Shown piece after piece: positions 32,755 to 43,856 of a stretch of DNA of 64,000 bases. The DNA is from Pelodera strongyloides (lineage: Eukaryota > Nematoda > Chromadorea > Rhabditida > Rhabditidae): contig JAANDG010000592.1 of assembly GCA_036852015.1 (NCBI GenBank), positions 1-64,000 on the forward strand, in the 5' to 3' direction. The notes below the pieces were generated by a model. That model did no database searches. It was not told the DNA's origin and saw nothing but the letters and a program-made list of their open reading frames with translations. The translations under genes and the position numbers were made by a program. Each line of letters opens with the position of its first letter. Within the stretch, counting starts at the first letter, position 1.

Positions 32755-33466
32755 TCGCCATGTGACGTATTAAATTTATAGGCAAGTATGCGTAAGTACG
32801 GTTGGACGGTACTCCGGTTCAAAAGTTAAAATATTTTTTTATATGCGGTGCGACACATTGAGGGACAGTACGCTACGGCATTTATAGGCAACTATGCGTA
32901 GGCACGGTAGTACGGTAACCTCGGTTCAAAAGTTAAAATTAACTATTAGAAGACACAGGACATGCACAGGCGTTTACCGTTTACCTGCGAAGGAAATTTT
33001 CTTAGACGCAATCAAAACTACACAAGAACTCTGACCTCCACGTGTTTTATTTCTACAATATTCCTGTAAACCCCCTCTAAAGAAAAGCAGTAAAGTGGAA
33101 AACCCATTCATATTTTACTTTTATGTAGTATCTGTCTGTTTACGAAAATCAATTTGCAACACAATAAACGACAAAGCCACGCAATTCAAGGAAACGGAGC
33201 GGCAAAAATGTAAATCTAGGGAAAAATCCGTCGATTCCGTACTGTGAATGTTGCGAGTTCTGTAAGCAACCTAAAAGAAAAGTAGACAACTTGAAACTGT
33301 TAGGCATCGCATACAGTACAGTAGACTCATTACGCAAATATGAAGACAATTTATTATCGTTTTTTTAATCTGCCACGAACTAGTAAGTAATTTAGTTGTT
33401 CTGATCTTCATAGCAAACATAAAAGTCGTCATTCCGTTTTCATATCTTCATATGATCTTCGCGTTT

Positions 33467-33650
33467 TAAAGCAAAATGCCGGTCGGTTTTTGAAACACAT
33501 CGAGTACACCAGCATTCTTATGCAGTCTATGCAAATGACAAAAAAATTAGAATAAAAAATCGAGAAAATTCGAGCAAATTAGCATACATACGTAACAATA
33601 CAGTTGTTCACGCTGCGTTTCACAAAAATCAGCCTCTATTTCGCTTTATT
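33467..33650. repeat. MITE-1 copy
   Basis: TTTAAAGCAAAATGCCGGTCGG at the left and TCTATTTCGCTTTA at the right. Confidence 0.88.
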
Positions 33651-33904
33651 GTATTGTAGACTGACTTTATGAAGCAGCGGACTGGGGTCCGATTCGATAC
33701 ATCCACACATTCAAGTTCATGCATACATTTTGCTCAAGCTGCCCCTCCGGTTACATAGGAAATGGGTGTACCAATGTCGATACGGTGCACTAGTTTTTGC
33801 CCATTTGTTTTTATTATTAACTCTTTATTGCAAAAAAGTGCACAAAATTATGTAGAACCAATACAGAGAGATAAACACTCACAGGCTAGACACGTTTAGA
33901 CCAT

Positions 33905-34085
33905 TACATGACAAACGCCTGACAAGTTTTGTCGAAAACCGGCATCAGATGGTCACCAAGTGGTCACGAACCAGCCACCTGATGGCTTTTTTTTTGGTAA
34001 AACCCATTTGGTGATGGGCACCAACAACTGTTTTTTTTTTGTGGTTTAGGCAATTATTTCGTTTTCCAGTAAAGTACAGCTTGGT
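33905..34085. repeat. MITE-3 family copy
   Basis: GATGGTCACCAAGTGGTCACG, TTTGGTGATGGGCACC, then GGCAATTATTTCGTTTTCC at the end. Confidence 0.6.
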
Positions 34086-34388
34086 CACGCTGCCACCTCT
34101 GAGGTGAGTTATCACTGTAAAAGAAATCGACCCAGTTGAACAATTTAGTTTCCTCGTCTGGCCTTTACCAATACCTTGGCCCAACCAAATCTCTATCCTT
34201 TCTTTACCCCCAAAAAATGTAGAAATCGGGTTATCATCCCCAGCGATAATGAACCCTGTTTGCACTCCGGTGTTTCGATTTTCTTGCATTTTTCTTTTCC
34301 GGTTTCAGTTTTTGTTGTGAGGCATATTATTTATAAGTAATGCTTTCATAAGAAACTACGGAACCTATTTGGTTTTTTTAGTGTTGTT

Positions 34389-34430
34389 ACTCGATGTGTT
34401 TCAAAAACCGGCCGCTGCTTCGCTTTAAGT
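34389..34430. repeat. MITE-1 fragment
   Basis: CTCGATGTGTTTCAAAAACC and GCTTCGCTTTAAG, a right end only. Confidence 0.7.
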
Positions 34431-35135
34431 GAAACATCTAATGACCAGTTTACATGTAAATTATTGAATTATTCAAAACCCGAACACATCCTAGTCCCTT
34501 AATTGCTTATGTTATGTGTGTGTGAAAATGGATGAAAATAATTGCATTTATACATAATTAACCCTATTCACTTACCCTTACGAGGGTTGCTGTATTTTAG
34601 CTATTTTTTAACTAATGAATTATAAATGCAAATGCTCTTATCTTGCATTCCCCGATAGGCGAAAATGAGCACACATTCGTTGCGTTTTGTCCACGGTGAG
34701 AGTCCGCGGTGACAGCGCGCGGCGCGGGCGCCGCGCATATAACACTAAAATGAGGCGCGGTCCCCTTTTCTCGTTCCTTATGAGGAGCGCACTAATTTTG
34801 CAAACTCTGACATACCACATACCTGTTAGAAGTTTCCAAGTTCAGCCTGGAAATTTTTTATTCACTATTCTAAACTATACGTTTCAGTCATTCTTTTTCT
34901 TCATTTGTCACTTGCAATCTTTAATCTTGGACCACCTTTAGTTTGTTCTACCACTTCGCTGATGTACAGCTCACAGTTTCGTGTGCCGCACCGATATGGC
35001 ACCCTCTTCGGCAACGTATTAGAAGAATGGATGATGCGTGCGCACCGCCGCTAGAATAATAATATTTGTCTTTCGTGCACGCATCGCCCTTATCGCGCGC
35101 ACACTATTTTTGTCTTGCATTACACAATTTTCGCT

Positions 35136-35314
35136 TAAAGCAAAATACTGGCTGGTTTTTGAAACACATCGTGTACAGTTATGTTCTTACGCAGTTTTGA
35201 TACGTGGGGGTCGAATTGGGGTCGATTTTCCAAATTATCCTCATTTGCATATGATGCATAAAGCTGCATGTGTCAGCGATGCAATTAAAAAAACGGCTGC
35301 TATTTAGCTTTAAT
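35136..35314. repeat. MITE-1 copy
   Basis: TTAAAGCAAAATACTGGCTGG at the left and CGGCTGCTATTTAGCTTTAA at the right. Confidence 0.85.
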
Positions 35315-35568
35315 TCGAAGTTGTTCATCCGTTTACCGTGACTGATGCTTCTATGGAGACAATTGTTGAAGAAATCCCATGGATATGCTAATTTCTGAAT
35401 GTAAACGTCCATATTCATACTCTACTGAATGGGAAAGCCAATTTTTTGCTTAAAATTAGTTTCAAATTATTGTTTTATGTAGGCCAATGATCATGTTCAC
35501 GTTTTCATCTGGATGCATTAGTCTTATTCCATTCTGCTATTAGCTAAACGTTTCTTTTTTTACAGCCT

Positions 35569-35614
35569 TTCTCTCTCTCTCTATCTCTCCCCCCCTCTCT
35601 CTCGCTCTCTCTGA
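35569..35614. repeat. (CT)n-rich tract
   Basis: CT and CCCC interruptions. Confidence 0.85.
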
Positions 35615-36171
35615 GTTTTTTTTACCGACATGCTCCATAAAATTGTGCGACGCTGAATACATACCGTATCCCAACTATAAGCAACAAGCAAATTACAAAC
35701 TACACAATTATCTTTCAAGTTTAGGAGCATGGTTCTTCCGCTTACCTACTTCCCCGAGTTCGTCGGCTTCCACACGCAACGCCTCGCTCCACCCCAATCC
35801 AGGTCAACCCGCCGACTCCGCCCACCACTACACCCGGCCTACCAAGAGGCGGACGGTATGTTTTTCGGTTACTGTAAGCTCATGCAAGATTTTTTTGAAC
35901 TGGGCTAGGTAACCCAAGGTCGAGGTATTGTACCGAGAAAGAACGGCATACGCCATAAGGGTGCGCGCGGCGCAAAACGAAAGCGTTAACTAAGTTATGA
36001 CCGTGCGTGGAGAGGATATGAGGGCGAAGTCACGGCCCACAACTTTTGGTGCCAGATTTGGGCCGCTCGGCAGCCAAGTTTCCCTTAGTGGAGGGTGCGT
36101 TTAGAGTGTGCGCAACGCCAAAAAATGGGAATTTGGCGCGATAAGCGCCCGTCAGAGCGTTGTCCAAGGGA

Positions 36172-36235
36172 TTCAAGTTCAAGGTTTGCTTATGACATCT
36201 TGCGCAGAGGTCTGAGCAGTAAGCGACGATATTCG
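36172..36235 (+). repeat. R4 dispersed repeat fragment
   Basis: TTCAAGGTTTGCTTATGACA through GAGCAGTAAGCGACGA. Confidence 0.6.
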
Positions 36236-37027
36236 TTGTCGTGCCTTCTATATGATTACGTTAGGCCGCGCTGGGAGTTTTGCTCTAAATTGAGCCCGAA
36301 ATAATGTTGCCAGGTTTTCGCCAGAGCGCGGGTAGTTACATGTAGCTAGTCCGGTGCGGGGTCGTCATCTATACCTTATAAATTATATGTGCTCAGTGTT
36401 CAGCCGTTCTTTTTGCTAATTCACTTGCACATTATGCCCCTGCTGCTGGGCGGCGTTAATCAATTATGCCTTCATCTTTAATTATTCTATGACTTTCCCA
36501 CTAATTGCAGCTCAATCGCCCTAGCATTTTCATTGATTATGAATAAAAAATATTATATTGACGTTAAAATCACGGCGGAGTAAGGGTAGCTTTAATTATA
36601 ATTTCCATTATAATTTTCTTGCACTGGGCGTTCATTTCATTTCATTGTATTTATTTACTTAAAATGCTTACTTCTATCTATTTTAGGCAAATATTAATTT
36701 TATTTCTTAAATATAATTGGCTTAAATTGTTTGTGCGCCAAAAGCGGGCCACCTGTTCGCGAAAAATTACAGATTTTCAGTGAGCACGCAATTCTGTCAA
36801 TACAGTATTCCTCGTGATGGCGCGGAAATAACGTAAATGTGAAGATTACCCATTTGTTACTTCATCCACTATGTCATATAATATTTTGACGCAAAGGCTA
36901 AACTAACAGCATTGAAGGAAATCTTGCATGGGGCTCCATTTATATCTTGTCCATCTCTCTGCAAATTATATTATAGCGTGTATGTGGATCAAATACACGC
37001 TTACTTTCACGCAACCGCAGAACACGG

Positions 37028-37029
<2 letters not shown>

Positions 37030-37086
<57 letters not shown>

Positions 37087-37122
37087 ACACACGCACACAC
37101 ACACACGCACACATACCAAACC
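37030..37122. repeat. (CA)n microsatellite
   Basis: Long CA run. Confidence 0.97.
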
Positions 37123-37344
37123 AACGTGAAACTCCGCGCTATTGCCAAGCACAAAAGAATGTCCGCCACAGCGGCGCGGCGACCAATTTTAGGTGCGCGG
37201 CGGGGGAGCCACCGGTGCGCGAATGCGAGATAGAGAATCTGTGGCGCATCTTAAGCGCAACTGGGAGGGGTGCACCGCCCCGCTGTGGCGGACTCTCTTT
37301 TTTTTTGTGCGCGACGATGGCGCCGAGGATCATCGGTGACCGAA

Positions 37345-37432
37345 GACACACACATACGCACGCACACGTACAAACACATACACACACACAGCACGGCACA
37401 CACGCACACACACACACACATACACACATCAC
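37345..37432. repeat. (CA)n-rich microsatellite
   Basis: CACATA and CACGCA variants. Between the two CA tracts, 37160-37290 is GC-rich with CCGCCACAGCGGCGCGGCG and CCGCCCCGCTGTGGCGG facing each other as a possible foldback. Confidence 0.9.
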
Positions 37433-37915
37433 TGAAAAAAAGACGTCATACACACACCCTATTCTACAACCATACTAATTCTTTCTATAATTGAACATTT
37501 TTCTTCCATTTTTTTCCGATGTTTCAAATTATTAAAAACTAACTAATAAGTTATTAGAGTATCATTTACTAAATTCTCAATGAAATATAATACAAGTGAA
37601 GAATTTTGGAGAGGTTATTAGTATCAAGTTTCTCCCCGTCTCAGTTCAATTGCTTACTTTGCAATTTCATCAAAACGCGATTCAATTACAAATTTGGCAC
37701 TTATCCAAGTACAGTAACCAGACGGTCTTTATCTCGTGCTTAGGCACTAACTTGCGTTTGCCGTAGTCCTGAGCCAGAGTTCAATCCAATAAACAAACAA
37801 TAATATAAAGATATATTGTAAACCATAAAGCAAAATAAATTTGAAAAATAATAGTGAAAAGTTTCATAAAAAATAATTAGTGTGAAAGTGAAGAATGTAT
37901 AATTGATTATAAGTA

Positions 37916-38012
37916 CCGTGTCAAACACGGACCTCGTTTCGACCCCCTGTCGCAGACGAGGATTTTTGATCAGGGCGGGGGTGCTCGTCAGTGCGACACC
38001 CTGATCAAAAGG
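37916..38012 (-). ncRNA. Candidate hammerhead ribozyme of the Penelope-like element
   Basis: On the minus strand the core reads CTGACGA (37985-37991), then GAAAC (37936-37940), then GTC (37930-37932), all invariant positions of a hammerhead. Stem II can form from ACCCCC and GGGGGT, closed by the G-C next to the core. Stem III is minimal (A-U, C-G with loop GAG), as reported for Penelope-element hammerheads. For stem I, GTGTC and GACAC can pair, with a weaker inner part containing an A-C mismatch. It lies ~190 bp past the RT stop, where the element's terminal repeat should be. A competing hairpin (GATCAGGG/CCCTGATC) overlaps it. Confidence 0.45.
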
Positions 38013-38204
38013 TGATAATAAAAAATAAATTAGTAAAATTTGACGAACTGTGGTAAACCAAGAATGGAAAGAGGTGATTGTATGAGTAGTAAAGGTGCTA
38101 TACATATCTAGGGTAATGTACTATCATGCGATGCGCTGCGTCGCGTTAACAGTGACCTTCCTTATGATTAGGATACCATGGGTATGCGTGCATGTCCCTT
38201 ATGC

Positions 38205-39194
38205 TTATGGGGAAGAATTGATTGCCAAATTAGACCGCACCCATTCAGAGAGAGATTTAGAGGAAGACCTGTATTTGTGCGGTATAATGGGATAAACATT
38301 AAAACTCTTTATGTACATGTTGATAACAACATCATTTGGGTAGCCGTTCTTAATCAGTTTATCATAAAATTCAATAATTTTAGATTTAAAAAGGGATAAG
38401 GTCGATGTACAACGGCTAATTCGTAGAGTTTCGCCGATTATGCAATTGTGCCTAATTGAAATGCAAAGTTTTGTATCATATATTGGAAACCTATTTACTT
38501 CAAACGAATAGTCATCTGTTTTATTGTATAGGTTTATTATCCAGTTCTGTTGCTTGTTAAGGTACAAGTCAAGAAATGCTGCTTCTTTATCTGCTTGATT
38601 AGCCTGTTCCAAAGTTAAACAGTTAGGGTATATTTCTTGTAGTTTAACTGGTATGTTGTGATGAGTATACATGATTAAAATGTCATCCATATACCGATAA
38701 ATTTTGGCATTACGGCTTAAATACATATTAGCAGAATTTTTAAGGTACTTGAATTCTAGCATTGAAAGTGTTAGGTCTGCAAGTAAAGGTGACGCATTTC
38801 CACCTTGTGGAACGCCTTTTATTTGATGAAAAACAATGTTTTTGAATATGAGAAAGCTATTTTTAATCAAATAAGAGATTATCTGTTTTATTTCTAGTTT
38901 AGAATAAGTGTTATTTGTTGCTTTATCCGTATAATAGCAAGCTTTATAACCAACATTGAGAAACTCACGCCCCGAGTTTTTAAAGCAAATATCTATCAGT
39001 TCGAAAATATTAGTAATAATAGTCGCATGTGGGAGATTTGTGAAAAGACTGGCAAAATCAAAGGTCTTTACCTTATCGTACTTGTTGATTTCAGATCCAT
39101 TAGTGATAATTAGTGAGTTGTCAATAGAAAAGTGAGTGTATGTGTTTGATGACCAATTGCAAGAAGCGGTTACAATAGTTTTTAAAATGAGATT
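38205..39194 (-). CDS. Reverse transcriptase, C-terminal part (frame-shifted continuation)
   Basis: Open frame continuing the retroelement protein. It carries RT motif A as FDFASLFTNLPH, motif B as KGVPQGGNASPLL and the catalytic YRYMDDIL. Both metal-binding Asp of YMDD and the Asp of motif A are present, so the catalytic core looks intact. The stop is a TAA at the 38205 end. An upstream in-frame stop at 39195-39197 means this frame cannot begin on its own. It must join the preceding frame across the A run at 39179-39183 (T run on the plus strand). No ATG is needed or seen. Confidence 0.85.
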   Translation of the reverse strand, partial: NLILKTIVTASCNWSSNTYTHFSIDNSLIITNGSEINKYDKVKTFDFASLFTNLPHATIITNIFELIDICFKNSGREFLNVGYKACYYTDKATNNTYSKLEIKQIISYLIKNSFLIFKNIVFHQIKGVPQGGNASPLLADLTLSMLEFKYLKNSANMYLSRNAKIYRYMDDILIMYTHHNIPVKLQEIYPNCLTLEQANQADKEAAFLDLYLNKQQNWIINLYNKTDDYSFEVNRFPIYDTKLCISIRHNCIIGETLRISRCTSTLSLFKSKIIEFYDKLIKNGYPNDVVINMYIKSFNVYPIIPHKYRSSSKSLSEWVRSNLAINSSP

Positions 39195-41004
39195 TTAGAT
39201 GTTTTAGTACTTTTTGAATTAGAATCGATAATTGCTTCAAACTACTGTGCTTAGCAGCAGTAATAAACCTCATTTTTATGATTTCCTTATGCAATTTTGG
39301 AATTGCGTAAATATTAGGGAGAAGCAAGTCTTCATCCTCTACTTTAGTTTTAAACAAGGATGAAAACGCCTTGTGATCATTTATAATGGTGCCTATGGAT
39401 CGTGTATTATAAGGGGAATACGTATCATTACCAATAGTGGTGCCATTGATATTTCCTAGTTCTTTGTCCAAAAACATTTTATATAATCGTGGACAAGTAA
39501 AACAGAAATTACTAGGAGCCTTGTCAACACAAGTAATTACGAATTGTTTTCTGATTTTTGCAATTTCGTCATGGTTGACAGAAGATTCTGTACGACTACT
39601 TTCGAAGGTCATGAAATCATCCATATTTAAAGGAAACCTTGTAATTAATCTATGCTTGTTACAATATTTTTCTAATTTAACGTGCATATCTTCTTTTAAA
39701 CATACAAGTAATCTTTGTAGCATATTACTAGTGAATACTTCACGGTATTTGGTACCTTTTTTGAACACTTTCGTGGCATTTGGAAATTTAACTGAAAAGA
39801 TATCCGAATTACCAGATATAATATGCAGAGTATTGTCCAAACTGATCTTTTCTTTATTAGTACACAATTGCAAATACTCGTTACAGTGACACTGATCAGC
39901 AATTTCCTTATTTGTAGTATGGTCTTTATAATTGAACAACTTGGGACCATTAGGGACATTGTATTTATAATAAAAACGAATAAATGGGCGTTTTTGTACA
40001 TTGATATTGTTATTATGGAAATGTTCCTTAATGCGCTTTTTGATGAAATATTGCAAATTGGGCGATTTTTTGTCATCATAGAAAGGAATGTATAGAGTGA
40101 AGTCAGGTTGCCTTGGTTTAGTGGTTGGTTTGGAATTTCGACTGGGTATAGTCATTTTACCGCACAACGCTTCAATATTTTTTCTTTGTAAATGTGACAG
40201 GCCATTTTCGTAATATTCTCGCAACAAGAATCTCTTTGTTGATTTACGCAATGAAAAATTATAAATGGAAAGTTTGTCGTATGATGTTAGAACAGATAAA
40301 TCAAGCTCATTAACCGGGGTTTTATTGATTCCGCGTCTTTTTCTTGGACCACGAATCTTATATGGTCGAGTGACCTTTAGGGACCAATATGGCAGATTAG
40401 AATTACCTAGACCTGATTTGGCACGATCGCTTATAATGCCATATCCTTTAATTTGATCGTTCAGACCATACGGAAAAGCACTGTTCAGAAGTTTTATCCA
40501 GAAAAGTTCTTTATCTTTTCTAAGTACATCATTTTTGTTTTCTTCTAGTGTGTCCAGTAGATGAAGCGTGAAAACCTTAGTATCTACGCCAGATTGACAT
40601 TCAGAAAAGTGTCGGTACAGTATAGTATCTTTAGAATTTTTCTTAAAGTGAACTCTATGCTGTACCAAACGAGCTTTCACAGAACGTTTTGTCTCTCCGA
40701 CATACTGTATTCCACATTTTCCACATGTAATACAATATATGACTCCTTTACTAGAACAGTTAGAAGATGAAGTGGCATATAGACTAGAAAAATATTTCGT
40801 CGAGCTACTGCGTATAACGTGTTCAAATGAAATGTTAGGACATAATTTGCATCTGTTACTTCTACAAGGGACGCCAAACTCTTGAGTACCTTGCAGAGAG
40901 GTAATGTAAGTTTTCGGGCAAAGCTTGGTTGAACTTAATGAATTACAAAGAAAATATTCATTTGGGGTATTCGTAGGGCATACAATTTTCCTCTTTCCGC
41001 CGCC
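39121..41004 (-). CDS. Penelope-like protein, GIY-YIG endonuclease and N-terminal RT
   Basis: The frame is open from 41004. The stop at 41005-41007 may be a decayed codon or an unrecognised intron edge. The N-terminus has spaced Cys pairs (PCRSNRCKLC, YCITCGKC) like the zinc-finger motifs of Naiad/Chlamys. Directly after comes GIY-YIG: GVIY and QYVGETKR, then VKARLVQHR, with a C-terminal E/N-rich helix (ELFWIKLLNSAFPYGLN). A basic linker (RGPRKRRG) follows. RT begins with VDKAPSNFCF and LPNIYAIPKLHK, typical of this group. The frame ends prematurely at 39121 because of one extra base near 39180. I infer nicking of target DNA by the nuclease and target-primed reverse transcription, as for other nuclease-bearing Penelope-like elements. 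Confidence 0.85.
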   Translation of the reverse strand, partial: GGGKRKIVCPTNTPNEYFLCNSLSSTKLCPKTYITSLQGTQEFGVPCRSNRCKLCPNISFEHVIRSSSTKYFSSLYATSSSNCSSKGVIYCITCGKCGIQYVGETKRSVKARLVQHRVHFKKNSKDTILYRHFSECQSGVDTKVFTLHLLDTLEENKNDVLRKDKELFWIKLLNSAFPYGLNDQIKGYGIISDRAKSGLGNSNLPYWSLKVTRPYKIRGPRKRRGINKTPVNELDLSVLTSYDKLSIYNFSLRKSTKRFLLREYYENGLSHLQRKNIEALCGKMTIPSRNSKPTTKPRQPDFTLYIPFYDDKKSPNLQYFIKKRIKEHFHNNNINVQKRPFIRFYYKYNVPNGPKLFNYKDHTTNKEIADQCHCNEYLQLCTNKEKISLDNTLHIISGNSDIFSVKFPNATKVFKKGTKYREVFTSNMLQRLLVCLKEDMHVKLEKYCNKHRLITRFPLNMDDFMTFESSRTESSVNHDEIAKIRKQFVITCVDKAPSNFCFTCPRLYKMFLDKELGNINGTTIGNDTYSPYNTRSIGTIINDHKAFSSLFKTKVEDEDLLLPNIYAIPKLHKEIIKMRFITAAKHSSLKQLSILIQKVLKHLKSHFKNYCNRFLQLVIKHIHSLFY

Positions 41005-41690
41005 CTAGGCTTTAGAGGTAAGGTGTAACAGGGAGCACTTCGGTCCAACCTAAGGACCCCGTGGTGGTTACGAGACTAAAAAGCCTCTACCACGTTGTCG
41101 CTAGGGCTCCTCAGGGACCATGGTGAGCTCCCAATACAACACCATTCAACCGCCTAGGTCCCTATCAGAGATGAGAATTGACCAGTTTAAGATGATTAAT
41201 ATAGTATGAATGTAATTTCTGCCCCCATTATAGCGACCAGGAGACCAAAATAATGAAAGTGAATAGCATAGTCTGACATTATAGCCTCCTACAATCATAA
41301 TAATCCGAAATGAAAGGCCTTGAAAGTAAAGAATTGGACAATCACATCATACTGAGATGTTGTTATGTAATAGTAGGTAGATAATGATAAAAATAAGATG
41401 TATAATGTAATTGTAATGGCAATAATTTTGAATCTTAAAGGTAGACTAGAATATGGTGACATAATAAACTTATGATCATTCTAAATAGTTAATTGCAAAT
41501 GTTGACGAAGAACTATTGTCTGCTACTATAGTAGTAACAGTAGGTTGAGGCCCGAAAACCCAAAAAAATTATATAAGCTCAAGAAATTATGACGAATGAC
41601 ATATATAGAGTAATGTAACTGTATATATATTTAGTGTTATGTATGGAGTGTAAGTTCTGGCCTAACCATGGTCTAATGTTGTTATGTTAA

Positions 41691-41755
41691 TATCTCTCTT
41701 TCTCTCTCTCTCTCTCTCTCCCGAAGAAACTCCTCTCTTCTCTCTCATTCTCTCT

Positions 41756-41799
<44 letters not shown>

Positions 41800-41800
41800 T

Positions 41801-41831
<31 letters not shown>

Positions 41832-41848
41832 CTCACTCTCTCTCACTC
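41691..41848. repeat. (CT)n microsatellite
   Basis: Long CT run with a few interruptions. A shorter run follows at 41961-41982, with a GAGCTTTTTC/TTTTTCCGAG-rich stretch between them. Confidence 0.95.
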
Positions 41849-42120
41849 TCGTTGATGAATCCCGAGCTTTTTCCGGGAAACTTTGCATTTCCGAGCTTTT
41901 TCAGCCTATTTTCCGAGTATTCTCCGACAAGATGCTCGGGCCGAGCTCGGAAAATTTGAGGTTTCTCTCTCTCTCTCTCTCTCGGGCTTCTACAGCAAAA
42001 AGAAGAGAACACAAGGTCGTGTTGATTTGGTCATAATGTTGAGGAATTTGACAAAACAATAATAAGGTACTGACAATGGGATACCGTTCTTGTCAAAATA
42101 TCTTCCATAGTGCCGCATCT

Positions 42121-42150
42121 TAAGCCTAAGCCTAAGCCTGAGCCTAAGCC
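42121..42150 (-). repeat. Interstitial telomeric repeat (TTAGGC)5
   Basis: Five hexamers read TAAGCC on the plus strand, the fourth being TGAGCC. TTAGGC is the nematode telomere unit. Confidence 0.9.
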
Positions 42151-42548
42151 GGCCAAATTCACCATTCCGATTCCCTCGGGGAAATATTCCCCAGGGACAG
42201 AAAAAAGCATTTAGTGTGGGACATGCAGAGAAAAAGACGGAGAATTCCTCACTTGGAATTGGGTGGTGAATAAATGACCTCTGCTGGTGTGGAGTCCTGT
42301 TGACGCTAAAAAGATGCCGTAGTTCGTTCTTATACGAGCTTACACTAAAACTCAACGTCGAACGCGTAGTGCGTAAAATGTTTTAGACCATCTGTCATCT
42401 GCAGCTTTACGCGACGGGAAGTTATTTCTACTAGCTATGGATTTGTCTACCCTACGAGGGGTAATTTCCGCCATTATGCGATTTTGTATTCATCAGAGCC
42501 TTCCTGCTAAACGTTGAGACAACTCTGGTCAATCTACCTCGCTGTTTC

Positions 42549-42564
42549 TTCTTCCTTCCTTCCT

Positions 42565-42606
<42 letters not shown>

Positions 42607-42690
42607 CTCTTATCTCCCTCTCTTGCTTTCTCTCTCTCTCTCCCCCCCCTCTCTCTCTTTCTTTCCCTCCCTCTCTTGCTTTCTCTCTAG
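42549..42690. repeat. (CT)n-rich tract
   Basis: CTTC, CT and CCCC repeats. Confidence 0.95.
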
Positions 42691-43382
42691 TGGTTGTTAC
42701 TGTTACCCTTTTACTACTGCGAGTGAGTTTCTACATTTCATAACTATAATGTTATGGATAATTAAACAACAATTATTTTAGGAATGTGTCCTCCGTTTCT
42801 AGTTGCTCATTCAGGCAAAAACAAGCAATTGTGTCATGTGCCCGACAATCTTTTTCTTATTTTTCGTTTGTTCTTCATTTGTCAATGCACGCGATTAGAA
42901 CGCGATTCGACCGCGGCACGCAATCAGATAGTTAATGACTCCAAAGAGGGAGGGCGTGCATGGCTGGAATTTGGAATGTTTATTTAGAGTTGTATATTCT
43001 CGGTCCGTATATATTGTCTCGCTATCTCTCTACATCGTAACATCGTTTCCCAAGTTTAGGTCTTAGTTCTTCTTATTCTACGTTCCTGGGTGCGCAGCGC
43101 ACCCGCTACCCAGCCGCGCAAATTGGAGTGCACGCGTAGCCAGCCGCGCATATTGGAGTGCGGGCGTAGCCAGCCGCGTACCGCGCAGAGGGGCCCCGGC
43201 CAGCCGCGTAGTTTGCAAACTACGCGGCTGGGTGCGCGGTGCCTCGGGGATCCGGTCCTCAACCGCGCAGCGCACCCCCAGCCAACCGCGCAGGGGGCCC
43301 CCAGCCAACCGCGCACCCAGCCGCGCAATTTCGACTATATCGCTGTCACCACCCAATGTTTCTTTTCTATTATCAGACATGC

Positions 43383-43463
43383 GATTTATGGCCGAGTGGT
43401 CTAAGGCGCTGGCTCCAGAACATAATTAGTGAATTTCGTAGGTTCGATTCCTACTCGGTGCAC
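43383..43463 (+). repeat. tRNA-Leu-like pseudo-tRNA (left arm)
   Basis: TGGCCGAGTGG (A box) and GGTTCGATTCC (perfect B box), with AAGGCGCTGG at the anticodon-arm position. The 3' TCGGTGC finds no partner at the 5' end, so no acceptor stem forms. Confidence 0.55.
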
Positions 43464-43769
43464 TTGTTTTGCGGATGTGGTCTGTCTTTTTATTTTTTGC
43501 CTTGGAGGGCTAACCGCGCAGGGGGGCACCGGCCAACCGCGCAGGGGGGCACCGGCCAGCCGCGTAGGGGGGCACCGGCCAGCCGCTAGGGGGGCAAAAA
43601 GAAGGGGCGAGCGCCCCTGGCTGGGGGTGCGCTGCGCGGTTGGAGACCAGAGTTTAAAAATCCTACTTTTGTGTCCTTACCTCCTTTCAAAAGATCTCAT
43701 TTGTTTGTCAAACATTTTACTCTGTGTTGGCTTCTCTGGTCTCCGCAAAACATCCGCAAAACAAGTGCA

Positions 43770-43856
43770 CCGAGTAGGAATCGAACCTACGAAATTCGCT
43801 AATTATGTTCTGGAGCCAGCGCCTTAGACCACTCGGCCATAAATCGCATGTCTGAT
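43770..43856 (-). repeat. tRNA-Leu-like pseudo-tRNA (right arm)
   Basis: Inverted copy of the left-arm segment with the same boxes and the same defective acceptor stem. Confidence 0.55.

Larger units (their letters stand above)
32148..37900. other. Repeat-filled intergenic region
   Basis: No exon with supported splice sites and coding character. It holds MITE-1, MITE-3, R4 and TTCGCCAG repeats, CT and CA microsatellites and a GC-rich hairpin near 34705-34742 (GCGCGGCGCGGGCGCCGCGC). A Pro/Thr-rich frame at about 35720-35855 (+) was considered but is isolated. Confidence 0.6.
37900..41020 (-). mobile_element. Penelope-like retroelement with N-terminal GIY-YIG (Naiad/Chlamys type)
   Basis: One element on the minus strand, with coding order Cys-rich finger, GIY-YIG nuclease, linker, reverse transcriptase. 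Classical Penelope, Neptune and Poseidon elements carry the nuclease after the RT. The permuted order defines the Chlamys and Naiad groups. Boundaries are approximate: the 5' side is the in-frame stop at 41005-41007 and the 3' side is the candidate ribozyme. No target duplication was found. Confidence 0.8.

Noticed and set aside
35720..35855. Pro/Thr-rich plus-strand exon (PTPPTTTPG)
   Set aside because: Plausible acceptor and donor exist, but no neighbouring exon in phase was found and the reverse strand is equally open.
41030..41110. A second hammerhead in the 5' region of the Penelope-like element
   Set aside because: Minus strand has CTGAGGAG, but the expected GAAA is replaced by GACAAC, so the core is incomplete.
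43383..43463. A functional tRNA-Leu gene
   Set aside because: A and B boxes are excellent, but the seven bases before TGGCCGAG do not pair with the 3' TCGGTGC, so no acceptor stem forms.
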